DNA of 64,000 bases from Bradyrhizobium sp. 139 (GCF_023074175.1 NZ_JADPKS010000135.1:1-64000); one strand, 5' to 3'; shown: positions 43,146 through 53,312, counted from the first letter of the stretch. The notes: generated from the letters alone by a model not told the origin. Numbers and translations are program-made.

Positions 43146-44060
43146 CTACCCCTCTCCCGCCAGCCGGAACGTCCCTTCCATCATCTGCACGCAGCTGCCG
43201 CCGACATGGGCGGATATGATCTTGCCGTCCTGCTTGCGCACACGGGTCAAGAGGATGCTCGGCCGGCCCATGTCAAAGCCCTGGCCGACTGTGAGCTTGA
43301 GTTCACCATCGCGCGCGGGATCGAGATCGGCGAACAACGCGGCGGCCGCAACGGTGGCGCTTCCGGTGGCCGGGTCCTCGGCGAGACCGCCGGCGCCGCG
43401 CATGAACATCCGCGCCTGCCGCTCGCAAGACGCCTCCGACGCGGGCACATCGCGCGTATAGAACCACACTGAGCGGGCATCGTCGCGCGGCAACACCCGG
43501 CCGAACGCGGCCGCGTCGGGCCTCGCTCGCTTGAGCGCATCGCGCGAATGCACCTCCGCCACCAGGAACGGCGTTCCGACGCCGACGACCTGCGGCGCAT
43601 GGTGATCGGTCCTGATGTCATCAGCCGTCAACGAGATGCAGGCCGCAACGTCGGCGGCGGAAACCTCCGCCAATCGCGACAGCGGCTGCGGCGCGGTGAG
43701 CTCGGTGCTGATCACCCTGCCCTGCTCGCGAAAAATGTCGACCGGGACGAGGCCCGCCTTTTCCTCGAACAAGAGGCGCGGCTTCGGCTCCTTCGCGAGG
43801 CTCGCCAGCACGAAGGAGGTGCCGACATTGGGATGCCCCGCGAACGGCATCTCCCGGACCGGCGTGAAGATGCGCACCTCGGCATCATTTGTCTTGTCGC
43901 GCGGCGGCAGCACGAAGGTTGTCTCGGAATAGTTGAACTCGGTTGCGATCGACTGCATTTGCGTGGTCGACAACCCGCCGGCATCGAGCACCACGGCGAG
44001 CTGGTTGCCGCCGAAGGCGCGGTCGGTGAACACGTCGACGGTGATGTAGCGGCGCTGCAT
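43146..44060 (-). CDS. PhzF family isomerase/epimerase
   Basis: 304-residue protein of the PhzF/diaminopimelate-epimerase-like fold. MQRRYITVDVFTDRAFGGNQ opens the first lobe; the catalytic Glu is in NYSETTFVLPP, and EMPFAGHPNVGTSFVLA and EDPATGSATVAAAA are the signature blocks. Most PhzF homologues outside phenazine clusters have unknown substrates, and no phenazine genes are nearby. The start at 44060 is preferred over ATG 44066 because GAGG is 8 bp upstream of it. Confidence 0.9.
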   Translation of the reverse strand: MQRRYITVDVFTDRAFGGNQLAVVLDAGGLSTTQMQSIATEFNYSETTFVLPPRDKTNDAEVRIFTPVREMPFAGHPNVGTSFVLASLAKEPKPRLLFEEKAGLVPVDIFREQGRVISTELTAPQPLSRLAEVSAADVAACISLTADDIRTDHHAPQVVGVGTPFLVAEVHSRDALKRARPDAAAFGRVLPRDDARSVWFYTRDVPASEASCERQARMFMRGAGGLAEDPATGSATVAAAALFADLDPARDGELKLTVGQGFDMGRPSILLTRVRKQDGKIISAHVGGSCVQMMEGTFRLAGEG

Positions 44061-44223
44061 CTTCATTTCCTCATGCCAATCGCGGCCATGGCTGGTCGCG
44101 TCCCGGCAGTCTACAGGCCGGCGATATCGCTCGTCATTCCCCAAAATTCGGAGCATTCGGAGCAATCCCGGACGGGAGAGTCGGAAGCAAAAGAGCTGCC
44201 GCCCCAGCCGCGGGCGATGCTGC

Positions 44224-45531
44224 CTATCCCAGCTGAAACACCGCTACCTTCTGCTCGTAGCCGCGCACCGCGACCTCGCCGAGCGCGACGGCGTCCTCGC
44301 CGTCGTCGCCGAGCGCCTCGCGCACGGACGCGGAGATCAGAAGCTGGGAGCCGAACTCCTTGTTGAGCGCCTCCAGCCGCGAGGCGAAGTTCACGGTGTC
44401 GCCGATCACCGTGTACTCCTTGCGCCGGGGCGAGCCGATATTGCCGGCGACGACCTCGCCGAAATGGATACCGATGCCGATTCTGAGCGGCCAGCTTGTT
44501 TGCGCGTTGATGCGGCCCATCGCGGTCAGCATTTCGCGGCCTGCAGCAACCGCCCGGTGCGCGGCGTCGGAGGCCTCCAGCGGCGCGCCGAACAGCGCCA
44601 GAAAGCCATCGCCGAGAAACTTGTTCACGATGCCGCCCTGGCGATCGAGGATGTCGACCAGCACGGCAAAGGCGCCGTCGAGCCGGTCGACGACTTCCTG
44701 CGGTGTGCGCGTCTGCGCGCCAGCGGTGAAGCCGCGGAAATCGACGAACATCACCGCGACGCGGCGGAGGTCGCCGCCCGCGCTGGTTCCTGCCGCCATC
44801 AGCTGCTCCACCACCTGCGGCGAGACATGCTGACCGAACAGGTTGGTCACCCGGTCGCGCGCGGTCGCCGCCGCAATGCTCGCAGTAAATTGGCGGCGCA
44901 ACTGCGCACCGACCGCGCCCGCAAGCACGCCGCAGATCAGGATGATGGTGCTGCGCACGGCGTGGAAATAGAGCTGCGGCTCCCCATTCCCGCTCGCGGG
45001 ATCGTAGATCAGCGCGACGACCAACAGTTCGGCGGCCGCAACGAACCCGGTGAAGGTGGACAGGTAGAAATCGAGCCGCAAGGTCGAAAGGATGACGAAG
45101 ATGAAGTAGATCAGCGGCACGACGAAGCCGAGTGCCTGGCTTGCCCCCATGCTGCGGATCTGAAGCATCAGGATGACGGTCGGCAGCGACGTCTCGATCA
45201 GCGTACCGATATAGCGCCTGACCACCGGCAAATCGCGGTCGAGCCTGAGGTTCTTCCTGATCTCGGTGTGGACCCACACCTCGAACAGGATGAAGCCGGC
45301 GAGAAGGCCATAGACCTCGACCAGCCCTTCCGTCCCGCGCCAGACCCGGTTCACGACGGCGGGATCGACCAGGTAGATCGCGGTGAGGAACAACGTCATC
45401 ACGCAGCCCGTCGTGATCAGAGCCCTCACCCGCAACAGTTCGGTCCGCAGCACCTCCCGTGTCAGCTCGCGCTCGAATTCCTCCGACACCACGGCATGCT
45501 GCCGGGTCTTCCTGCTGGCAAAGCTGACCAT
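44224..45531 (-). CDS. Membrane-bound adenylate/guanylate cyclase
   Basis: 435 residues: an N-terminal block of about six transmembrane helices (residues 35-215), a short linker, and a class III cyclase domain from about 245. Metal-binding Asp residues are in AVMFVDFRGFTAG and KFLGDGFLALFG; the catalytic Asn/Arg are in GDTVNFASRLEA. No CHASE or PAS domain is visible; the membrane part may itself sense. ATG at 45531 is chosen because the upstream frame is out of character. It is the second cyclase in the window, 6 kb from the CHASE2 cyclase, and unrelated to it in its sensory part. Confidence 0.92.
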   Translation of the reverse strand: MVSFASRKTRQHAVVSEEFERELTREVLRTELLRVRALITTGCVMTLFLTAIYLVDPAVVNRVWRGTEGLVEVYGLLAGFILFEVWVHTEIRKNLRLDRDLPVVRRYIGTLIETSLPTVILMLQIRSMGASQALGFVVPLIYFIFVILSTLRLDFYLSTFTGFVAAAELLVVALIYDPASGNGEPQLYFHAVRSTIILICGVLAGAVGAQLRRQFTASIAAATARDRVTNLFGQHVSPQVVEQLMAAGTSAGGDLRRVAVMFVDFRGFTAGAQTRTPQEVVDRLDGAFAVLVDILDRQGGIVNKFLGDGFLALFGAPLEASDAAHRAVAAGREMLTAMGRINAQTSWPLRIGIGIHFGEVVAGNIGSPRRKEYTVIGDTVNFASRLEALNKEFGSQLLISASVREALGDDGEDAVALGEVAVRGYEQKVAVFQLG

Positions 45532-45560
45532 TCCACCCCTCGATTCCGGGGCATTGTGCC

Positions 45561-46724
45561 TCAATCCAGCGTGCGGCGGAAGCGCGTCACGGCGATGGTC
45601 ATGGCGACCAGCATCAGGATCGCCAGCGCCAGCGCGTCGAAGCGCAGATTCTGCATGGTCGCGCCCTTCAGCATGATGGCGCGGACGATGCGCAAATAGT
45701 GCGTCAGCGGCAGGCATTCGCCGACATATTGCGCCCAGGCCGGCATGCCGGCAAAGGGGAACATGAAGCCGGATAACAGGATGCTCGGCAGGAAGAACAT
45801 CATCGACATCTGCATGGCCTGAAGCTGGTTCTGCACCACAGTCGAAATCGTGTAGCCGATCGACAGGTTGGTGGTGATGAACAGCGTCGACAGCAACGCC
45901 AGCAGGACCAGATTGCCGAGTACGGGCACGCCGAACAGGCCGACGCCGATGCCGATGATCAGGAACGCCTGGACGAAGCCGACCAGCACATAAGGGATGA
46001 TCTTGCCGAACATCACCTCGACCGGCCTGATCGGCATCGACAACAGGCTCTCCATGGTGCCGCGCTCGACCTCGCGGGTGACCGAGAGCGCGGTGAAGAT
46101 CAGCATGGTCATCGTGAGGATGGTGCCGACGAGGCCCGGCACGATATTGAGGCTGGACGCCGCGGCCGGATTGTAGCGCGCATGCGCGCGGATCTCGAAC
46201 GGCATCTCGGGCGGATTGCCGATATAGAGATCGTGCGCAAGCGCGGTCTGCACGACCATGCCGAGCGAGCCGAGCGCAGCGCTCGCCGCAATGGGATCAG
46301 TGGCGTCGGCCGCAACCAGCAGCGCCGGCCTGTCGCCGCGCCGCACCGCCCGCTCGAAGCCGCGCGGGATCTCGACGCCGAACAGCACCTTGCCTGATTT
46401 CAGGAGGTTGTCGAAATCGTCGACGTCGTGCACCTCGTAGATGAAGCGGAAATAGGCGGTGTTCTCCAGCGCCTTCAGCACCGAGCGGGCAAGATCCGAG
46501 TCCTCCTGGAGCAGCACCGCACTCGGCAGATGGTGCGGCGTGGTGTTGATGGCATAGCCGAACAGCAGAAGCTGCATCACCGGCAGCATCACGATCATCG
46601 CAAACGACACGCGGTCGCGCTTGAGCTGGATGAACTCCTTGACCAGCATCGCATAGGAGCGCCTCCAGAAGCCGAAGCGCTCGCGGATGTCGCGCGCGGG
46701 TGCGGGGTGATCGACCGCGCTCAT
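45561..46724 (-). CDS. ABC-2 family efflux permease (YbhR/YbhS-like)
   Basis: 387-residue exporter permease. A first helix near residue 40-60 (VSFAMIVMLPVMQLLLFGYA) precedes a large periplasmic domain of about 160 residues, then five more helices from residue 190 on (the ABC-2 core, with TALSVTREVERGTMESLLSM). Its start overlaps the ATPase stop by four bases, as expected for a coupled operon: TetR, HlyD, ATPase, permease. Related operons export cationic or hydrophobic drugs. Only one permease is present here, whereas the E. coli ybh set has two. Confidence 0.92.
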   Translation of the reverse strand: MSAVDHPAPARDIRERFGFWRRSYAMLVKEFIQLKRDRVSFAMIVMLPVMQLLLFGYAINTTPHHLPSAVLLQEDSDLARSVLKALENTAYFRFIYEVHDVDDFDNLLKSGKVLFGVEIPRGFERAVRRGDRPALLVAADATDPIAASAALGSLGMVVQTALAHDLYIGNPPEMPFEIRAHARYNPAAASSLNIVPGLVGTILTMTMLIFTALSVTREVERGTMESLLSMPIRPVEVMFGKIIPYVLVGFVQAFLIIGIGVGLFGVPVLGNLVLLALLSTLFITTNLSIGYTISTVVQNQLQAMQMSMMFFLPSILLSGFMFPFAGMPAWAQYVGECLPLTHYLRIVRAIMLKGATMQNLRFDALALAILMLVAMTIAVTRFRRTLD

Positions 46725-47653
46725 TGGAAATTGTCCTTGGAGCGGCTCATCAGCTCGATGAACACGTCTTCGAGCGAGGGCGATGATTTGTGCCAGTGCA
46801 GGCCGGCCTTCTCGCGCCACGGCGCGATGCTGGCTTCGAGCGCGGCGACGTCGTGCCCGGAAACGTGCAGCGACGTGCCGAACCGCGCCACCATGTCGAT
46901 ACCGGGCTTGCCGGTGAGCGCAGCCGTGAGGCCGTTCAAATCCTCGCCCGTCACGGTGTAGGTGGTCAGCGCGGATTTCGCGATCACCTCGTCAACGGTG
47001 CCGTGCGCCAGCAAATGGCCATAGGCGATGTAGGCGATCTCGTGGCAGCGCTCGGCCTCGTCCATGTAGTGGGTCGAGACCAGCACGGTGAGACCGTCGG
47101 CCGCGAGCGCGTGGATCTCGTTCCAGAAATCGCGCCGCGCCTTGGGATCGACGCCCGCCGTCGGCTCGTCCAGCAACAGCAGTTTCGGATTGGGCAGCGT
47201 GCAGGCCCCTAACGCAAGGCGTTGCTTCCAGCCGCCGGAGAGCTCGCCGGCGAGCTGCTCCTCGCGGCCAGAGAGCCCGATCCGCTTGATCATGTCGCGC
47301 GCGGCGCCGCGGGCATCACGCAGGCCGTAGAGCCGCGCGACAAATTCGAGGTTCTCGCGGACCGAGAGGTCCTGGTACAGGCTGAAGCGCTGGGTCATGT
47401 AGCCGACCTGGCGCTTGATCTTTTCGGCATCGCGCAAGATGTCGCAGCCGAGGCAGGTGCCCTCGCCGCTGTCGGGCGTGAGCAGGCCGCAGAGAATGCG
47501 GATGGTCGTGGTCTTGCCCGAGCCGTTCGGCCCGAGGAAGCCGTAGATCGAGCCGCGCTTCACCTGCATCGACAGATCGTGCACGACCTCGCGGCCGCCG
47601 AACGATTTGGTCAGGCCCTTGACGTCGATCGCGATGCCATTGCCGTCGCTCAT
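46721..47653 (-). CDS. ABC transporter ATP-binding protein (YbhF-like exporter)
   Basis: 310-residue ATPase with one ABC domain. Walker A is GPNGSGKT near residue 41-48, the signature LSGGWKQR near 140, and Walker B LLLLDEPTAGVDPKAR near 160-175. A C-terminal extension (about 230-310) is typical of the ABC-2 export branch. The signature has Trp where Gln is usual. It sits between the HlyD and permease genes with overlapping ends on both sides. It powers export through the ABC-2 permease. Confidence 0.93.
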   Translation of the reverse strand: MSDGNGIAIDVKGLTKSFGGREVVHDLSMQVKRGSIYGFLGPNGSGKTTTIRILCGLLTPDSGEGTCLGCDILRDAEKIKRQVGYMTQRFSLYQDLSVRENLEFVARLYGLRDARGAARDMIKRIGLSGREEQLAGELSGGWKQRLALGACTLPNPKLLLLDEPTAGVDPKARRDFWNEIHALAADGLTVLVSTHYMDEAERCHEIAYIAYGHLLAHGTVDEVIAKSALTTYTVTGEDLNGLTAALTGKPGIDMVARFGTSLHVSGHDVAALEASIAPWREKAGLHWHKSSPSLEDVFIELMSRSKDNFQ

Positions 47654-48573
47654 CGCTTGTCCGCCACCGGAGTCTTGGGGTTGAGATAAACGTTGATGGG
47701 CTGCCCGACGCGCAAGGCGTCGGGGCGCGCCGGCCGCGCCTGGATCAGATAGACGAGCTTGTTGCGCTCCTCGAGGCTGTAGATCACTGGCGGGGTGTAT
47801 TCGGCCGAGGTCGCGATGAAATAGATCTTTGCGGTGAGATCGGCGGCGCAATTATCGCAGGCGATGCGCACCGTATCGCCGATCGCAAGCTTCGGCAGCT
47901 CGGCCTCGGGCACGAAGAAGCGAAGCTTCATGTTGCCGGGCGGCATGATCGAGAGCACCGGCCGCTGCGCCGCCACCATTTCGCCCTCGCGGAAATAGAT
48001 CTGCTGGATGGTGCCGGCGACCGGGGCAAAGCCCTTGCGCCGCGCCATCCGCGTCTCCGACGTCGCGACCCGCGCTTCCGCGACGCGCAAGGCCGATACC
48101 GCGGAGTCGAGATTGGCCTGCGTGCCCGAGCCGGTCTTGCTCAGCGAGGCCGCGCGATCATAGCTCTGCTGCGCATTCGCGAGCGTCGCCTTGTTCTGGT
48201 TGAGATCGGCGAGCTGGAGGTCGTCATCGACGGTATAAAGGGCATCGCCGACCTTCACCTCATCGCCCTCGCGCACGCTAAGCTTCGTCACCCGGCCCGC
48301 TTCGTCCGGGCTGACGAAGATCATGTCGGCCTCGACCCAGCCCTGGAAGCCGGGGTCGCGCTTCTCGTTGCAGCCGGCAAGCCCGATTGCGAGCACGGCG
48401 GCCAATGCGAATCTCAAAATTTCTTGCGGCAACCAATGCTGTCGATCCCTCACCCTGAGGAGCCGCGAAGCTGCGTCTCGAAGGGCGAGGGGCAACAGCC
48501 GGGCCTTCATCCTTCGAGACGCGCGTTCCGCGCTCCTCAGGATGAGGCGAGAGACGATTTGCGGCGACGTCAT
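47650..48573 (-). CDS. HlyD-family periplasmic adaptor, N-terminus enlarged by a palindromic repeat
   Basis: 307 residues as read from ATG 48573, which overlaps the TetR stop (ATGA). Residues 50-68 are a lipoprotein-type signal (ILRFALAAVLAIGLAGC, lipobox Cys near 68), followed by barrel-sandwich and coiled-coil parts (VEADMIFVSPDEAGRVTKLS; helix near 120-165) and FAPVAGTIQQIYFREG. Residues about 9-43 are encoded by a family F repeat, read through in frame. The signal is therefore buried, so either translation restarts at a downstream TTG near 48432 or at an internal ATG, or the protein has a long n-region. Adaptor for the downstream ABC exporter. Confidence 0.88.
   Translation of the reverse strand: MTSPQIVSRLILRSAERASRRMKARLLPLALRDAASRLLRVRDRQHWLPQEILRFALAAVLAIGLAGCNEKRDPGFQGWVEADMIFVSPDEAGRVTKLSVREGDEVKVGDALYTVDDDLQLADLNQNKATLANAQQSYDRAASLSKTGSGTQANLDSAVSALRVAEARVATSETRMARRKGFAPVAGTIQQIYFREGEMVAAQRPVLSIMPPGNMKLRFFVPEAELPKLAIGDTVRIACDNCAADLTAKIYFIATSAEYTPPVIYSLEERNKLVYLIQARPARPDALRVGQPINVYLNPKTPVADKR
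48448..48547. repeat. Palindromic repeat, family F (CCTCATCCTGAGGAGC type), inside a coding region
   Basis: 100-bp inverted repeat: CCTCACCCTGAGGAGCCGCG at one end and CGCGCTCCTCAGGATGAGG at the other, inner arms TTCGAGACGC / GCGTCTCGAA. It lies within the 5' part of the HlyD-type gene and keeps the frame open. Confidence 0.88.
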
Positions 48574-49271
48574 GTCGTCCTCCGTTCGCCAAAAATCAAA
48601 TCGAGATGGACGCGCAGCATGTCCTGTGCGTCGAGCGGCGCGTGCCGCGCAAACAGGCTCTGCCAGATCACCGCGATCATCGCCGGCGCAACCAGGATCT
48701 GCGGAAAGCGCGCGAGGTTCTTCTCGCGGATCTCACCGCGGGCAATGCCGAGCTCGATCAGCGCGCGCATGCCGGCAATCCCGCGCGAGACAACCTCGCG
48801 ATAGTAGAAATCGGCGACGGACGGAAAGCGCGGCCCCTCCGCCACGATCAGGCGCACCAGATCGCCGCGACGGGTGTTCGCGACCTCCTTGAGGAAATTG
48901 CTGGCAAAGGCCTCGACGAGGTCGCGCACCGAGCCAGTCGGCGGCGGCAGCGTCGTCAGCCGCTCCACCACCGGCACCATCACCATGCGGACGAGCTCCT
49001 CGAACATCGATTCCTTGTCCTTGAAGTGCAGATAGATCGTGCCCTTGGCGACACCGGCCCGCTTGGCGACATCGTCGAGCCGCGTCGCCGCGAAGCCGCG
49101 CGCGATGAACTCCTCCAGCGCGGCCTCCACAATCGCTGCACGTCGCTCCGCCGTGCGCGCCGCGCGGTTCGATGCGGGAGCGACGGCCTCTTCATTGGCA
49201 TCCGGCGCTTGGCCCTTCGCGCTGGCGCGGCGGGTGGACGGCGCAACGGCCATGGTCGCTTTCTTTGTCAT
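48570..49271 (-). CDS. TetR family transcriptional regulator
   Basis: 233 residues. A basic, disordered N-terminus of about 40 residues precedes the HTH (AALEEFIARGFAATRLDDVA, then KRAGVAKGTIYLHFKDKESM, near residues 50-90). The rest is the ligand-binding helical domain. It is the first gene of the exporter operon and its stop overlaps the HlyD start. An inverted repeat at 49283, just upstream, is a likely binding site for autoregulation. The local arrangement resembles E. coli cecR-ybhGFSR. ATG 49271 or 49253 may be used. Confidence 0.91.
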   Translation of the reverse strand: MTKKATMAVAPSTRRASAKGQAPDANEEAVAPASNRAARTAERRAAIVEAALEEFIARGFAATRLDDVAKRAGVAKGTIYLHFKDKESMFEELVRMVMVPVVERLTTLPPPTGSVRDLVEAFASNFLKEVANTRRGDLVRLIVAEGPRFPSVADFYYREVVSRGIAGMRALIELGIARGEIREKNLARFPQILVAPAMIAVIWQSLFARHAPLDAQDMLRVHLDLIFGERRTT

Positions 49272-49282
49272 GCTCGAAATTA

Positions 49283-49300
49283 TGACTGACTGGTCAGTCA
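49283..49300. promoter_or_regulatory. Candidate TetR operator
   Basis: TGACTGAC-TG-GTCAGTCA, perfect 8-bp arms with a 2-bp centre, 12 bp upstream of the TetR start codon. Length and position suit a TetR autorepression site. Confidence 0.75.
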
Positions 49301-49352
49301 AATTCAAGTCAACCGACATGTCGGATTGGGGGCTTGCATCAATTAGCATTGA

Positions 49353-49375
49353 CTAATGCATTAGCACGCGCTAAT
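49353..49375. promoter_or_regulatory. Overlapping palindromes, candidate ArsR-family operator
   Basis: CTAATGCATTAG (49353-49364, perfect) overlaps ATTAGC-ACGC-GCTAAT (49360-49375, perfect 6-bp arms). They end 9 bp before the ArsR-type start codon, a usual place for a self-controlling ArsR site. Confidence 0.65.
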
Positions 49376-49384
49376 TTATCAGCC

Positions 49385-49720
49385 ATGTTTGAAGCCGACC
49401 CAAACCCCGTCACCACCGTGATGCGCGCCCTCGCCGATCCGACCCGGCGTGCCGTGTTCGAGCGTGTCTTCGAGAGCAAGGAGATCAGCGTCGCCGAACT
49501 GACGCGCGGCAGCGGCGTGACCCAGGGCGCGATCTCGCAGCACCTGAAGTCGCTGAAGCAGGCGGGCCTCGTCGCCGAGCGCGCGGAGGGCCGCAACGTC
49601 TACTACCGCGCCGCGCCGCAAGGCCTCGAGCCGTTGGTCAGCTGGATGGATCATTACGGCGTCTTCTGGCGCGAGCGCTTCCAGAACCTGCGTGACCTCT
49701 TGAAGGAGATCGATCCGTGA
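49385..49720 (+). CDS. ArsR family helix-turn-helix regulator (SdpR-like, no metal site)
   Basis: 111-residue winged HTH. MRALADPTRRAVFERVF opens the domain and the recognition helix is in GVTQGAISQHLKSLKQAGLV; the wing is RAEGRNVYYR. It lacks the CxC/CVC metal-sensing box, so it belongs to the metal-free branch that usually partners AHSA1 proteins. Its stop overlaps the start of the AHSA1 gene. ATG 49385 is used; a longer frame would begin within the operator. Confidence 0.92.
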   Translation: MFEADPNPVTTVMRALADPTRRAVFERVFESKEISVAELTRGSGVTQGAISQHLKSLKQAGLVAERAEGRNVYYRAAPQGLEPLVSWMDHYGVFWRERFQNLRDLLKEIDP

Positions 49721-50193
49721 GTGCAGCCGAGTCGAAAGCAGAGACCCAAGCAAATATCCGGGACATCGTCATCGACGAGGTCCTCCCTCACACGGCCGAG
49801 ACAATCTGGAAGGCGCTGACCAGCGCGCAGTTGATCGCGCGCTGGCTGATGCAGCCGACCGGCTTCGAAGCCGTCGTAGGCAACGCCTTCACGTTCCAGA
49901 CCACCCCGGGCGGCGCCTGGGACGGCGTGATCCATTGCCGGGTTCTGGAAGTCGTGCCGAACCGGCGCCTCGTCTACGCCTGGAAGGGCGGCGATGAGCG
50001 CAACACCGGCTACGGCGCGCCGCTCGACACCATGGTGACGTGGTCCCTCGCCCCGGTCGAAGCCGGTACGCGGATCCGCCTCGTTCATGCGGGCTTCGTC
50101 ATGCCCAGGAACGACAGTGCCTACACGCTCATGAGCGGCGGCTGGAAGAAGGTCGTGCGGCAGCTCGACGAGATCAGCGGCGAGCAAAAGTAA
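49717..50193 (+). CDS. SRPBCC/AHSA1 domain protein
   Basis: 158-residue protein with the Aha1-type START-like fold: VIDEVLPHTAETIWKALTSA at the start and the terminal block GGWKKVVRQLDEI. GTG start overlapping the ArsR stop (GTGAGTG). ArsR-AHSA1 pairs are widespread; the AHSA1 protein probably binds a small hydrophobic ligand. Its role is unknown. The GFA gene follows 12 bp downstream. Confidence 0.9.
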   Translation: MSAAESKAETQANIRDIVIDEVLPHTAETIWKALTSAQLIARWLMQPTGFEAVVGNAFTFQTTPGGAWDGVIHCRVLEVVPNRRLVYAWKGGDERNTGYGAPLDTMVTWSLAPVEAGTRIRLVHAGFVMPRNDSAYTLMSGGWKKVVRQLDEISGEQK

Positions 50194-50205
50194 GGAGCTA
50201 TCGCA

Positions 50206-50619
50206 ATGGACAAGCCTTATACCGGCGGCTGCGCCTGCGGCGCGATCCGCTACCAGATCGTCGGGGAGCCGGTGTTCAGCAATGATTGCCAGTGCCGGGA
50301 CTGCCAGCGAGAAAGCGGCACCGGCCACGGCTCGCACATGACGTTTCCCCGCGCGGGCGTGACGGTGACGGGCGAGGCCAAGCACTGGGACATGACCGCC
50401 GACAGCGGCAACGTGAAGACGCGCGCCTTCTGCCCGAATTGCGGCGCGCCGGTCTACATGACGTTTTCCGCCATGCCCGACGTCTTCACCATCCGCGCCG
50501 CAAGCCTCGACGATCCCGGCGGCTACAAGCCGCAGGTGGTGACTTACGCCGCGCGCGGGCATGGCTGGGATCACCTCGACCCGCACCTGCCGAAGTTCGA
50601 GGGCATGCCGCCGATGTAA
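50206..50619 (+). CDS. GFA family protein (glutathione-dependent formaldehyde-activating enzyme-like)
   Basis: 137-residue zinc protein. Cysteines for two zinc sites are in GGCACGAIRY, NDCQCRDCQRESG and AFCPNCGAPVY, in the family order. The name refers to Gfa of Paracoccus, which condenses glutathione and formaldehyde; many homologues lack that activity. It completes a three-gene run ArsR / AHSA1 / GFA with 12 bp spacing. The AAGGAG before the ATG supports the start. Confidence 0.91.
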   Translation: MDKPYTGGCACGAIRYQIVGEPVFSNDCQCRDCQRESGTGHGSHMTFPRAGVTVTGEAKHWDMTADSGNVKTRAFCPNCGAPVYMTFSAMPDVFTIRAASLDDPGGYKPQVVTYAARGHGWDHLDPHLPKFEGMPPM

Positions 50620-50657
50620 CGCGATTGAAGCTTTGCCCGCGCCGTTCGGGCAAGCCT

Positions 50658-51058
50658 TCAGCTGTGGAATTTCAAGCCGTCGACGATCTTGTCGATCACC
50701 TTACGCTCGGCGCGCATGGCGATGCCGACGAGATTGAGATCGGCACGCGCCACCGCCCTCACCGCCTCGCGATTGGCGGCATCATGCGTGGTCTTGAACA
50801 TGTCCTCGGTATACACGGCGGCCGTCACGTCGCGCGAGAGCGCACGGTCGAGCGCGCGGGACCGTCGGCGCCGTAGATCAGGATCGGTTGGCCGATCAGC
50901 GCGTGGTATTTCGTACCCGAGGCGTCCTCATAGTGTTCGCCGATGCAGTCCGGAAAGGCCGCGGCGATGCCGCTGGTGAGAAAGGAGGCAACGTTGAGCT
51001 TCTGCCAGGCCTGAAGATCGGCGCGGATCACGACGGCGATCTTGGTATCGAACTGCAT
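50658..51058 (-). pseudogene. DUF2000 family gene with a frameshift
   Basis: From ATG 51058 (GGGGAA ribosome site) the frame reads MQFDTKIAVVIRADLQAWQK to GQPILIYGADGPA, matching DUF2000. At about 50860 the frame breaks at CCCGCGCGCTCGACC, where removing one CG restores RDVTAAVYTEDMF and then LVGIAMRAERKVIDKIVDGL, ending at TGA 50658-50660. The total length of 401 bp is two bases over a multiple of three. A 2-bp gain in a CG run by slippage, or a sequencing error, explains it. DUF2000 proteins are small and uncharacterised. Confidence 0.82.
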
Positions 51059-51071
51059 TGAATTCCCCAAC

Positions 51072-51113
51072 AGTCATTCCTGGCTCGATGCTACGCATCG
51101 CGCTGGAATGACG
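51072..51113. repeat. Short palindrome, reduced family A copy
   Basis: GTCATTCCTGGCTCGATGC ... GCGCTGGAATGACG, about 42 bp: the outer ends of family A with the inner arms lost. Confidence 0.7.
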
Positions 51114-51123
51114 GCAAGAAAAA

Positions 51124-51513
51124 TCAGCCCTTCGCGTCGCAGGCCCATGCGCGGATCACGCATTCCTTGCCGCCGTATTTGTAGCATTCGCGGGTGGCGG
51201 CATTTAGCGTGGCCGAGATCTTCGGCTTCACGGCGTAACCATAGGCGCCGCAAGGGTTAGAGAGATCGACCGACATCGCAGCGCATGCGCGCCTCATCGT
51301 CACCGTCGTGCAGTCGCCCTTGCACTGCTTCTGCGCCGCCGCGCGCGCCTCGTGCTCGGCGCCGTAATCAAAGGCCTGACCGTAGGCGCCGCACTTGCCG
51401 ACCGCAAACGCACCGGCAGCATGCGCATCCGTGATGTGGCGAGCGCCGGCGACACAAACCGACAGCGCAAAGAAAAACATCGCGCAGCGGCGCGCGACGA
51501 CGTTCGAAGCCAT
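51124..51513 (-). CDS. DUF4189 family secreted protein
   Basis: 129-residue exported protein. Signal peptide to about residue 32 (ITDAHAAGA). The mature part has eight cysteines (GKCGAYG, KQCKGDC, RRACAAM, NPCGAYG, RECYKYGGKEC, AWACDA), enough for four disulfides, and the repeated CGAYGxA pattern of DUF4189 (seen at FAVGKCGAYGQAFDYG and NPCGAYGYAV). Function unknown. A purine-rich ribosome site lies about 9 bp before the start. Confidence 0.85.
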   Translation of the reverse strand: MASNVVARRCAMFFFALSVCVAGARHITDAHAAGAFAVGKCGAYGQAFDYGAEHEARAAAQKQCKGDCTTVTMRRACAAMSVDLSNPCGAYGYAVKPKISATLNAATRECYKYGGKECVIRAWACDAKG

Positions 51514-51610
51514 GGAAAAACCCCTCCCCCCAAGGCAGGTGGGAGGACTCTAAGCCGTCGTCGTTTCCAGATGGTGAACGGGTGGTTAAATCGGACGATT
51601 GAGAGGTGCT

Positions 51611-51697
51611 GTAGGGGGGGCAATAGCGCGAAGCGCCGTGCCCACCGTCTATCAACACGACTGTCTGGTGGGCACGTTTCGCTTTGCCCACCAGACG
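51611..51697. repeat. Degenerate palindromic repeat, family D
   Basis: GTAGGGGGGGCAATAGCG and CGCTTTGCCCACCAGACG ends with inner arms GTGCCCACC / GGTGGGCAC. It sits just before the 3' end of the nucleotidyltransferase gene. Confidence 0.7.
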
Positions 51698-51707
51698 CAG
51701 TACGGCA

Positions 51708-53308
<1,601 letters not shown>

Positions 53309-53312
<4 letters not shown>

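Noticed and set aside
43146..44060. Phenazine biosynthesis
   Set aside because: Only a PhzF homologue is present, and most PhzF proteins act outside phenazine pathways; no phz genes nearby.
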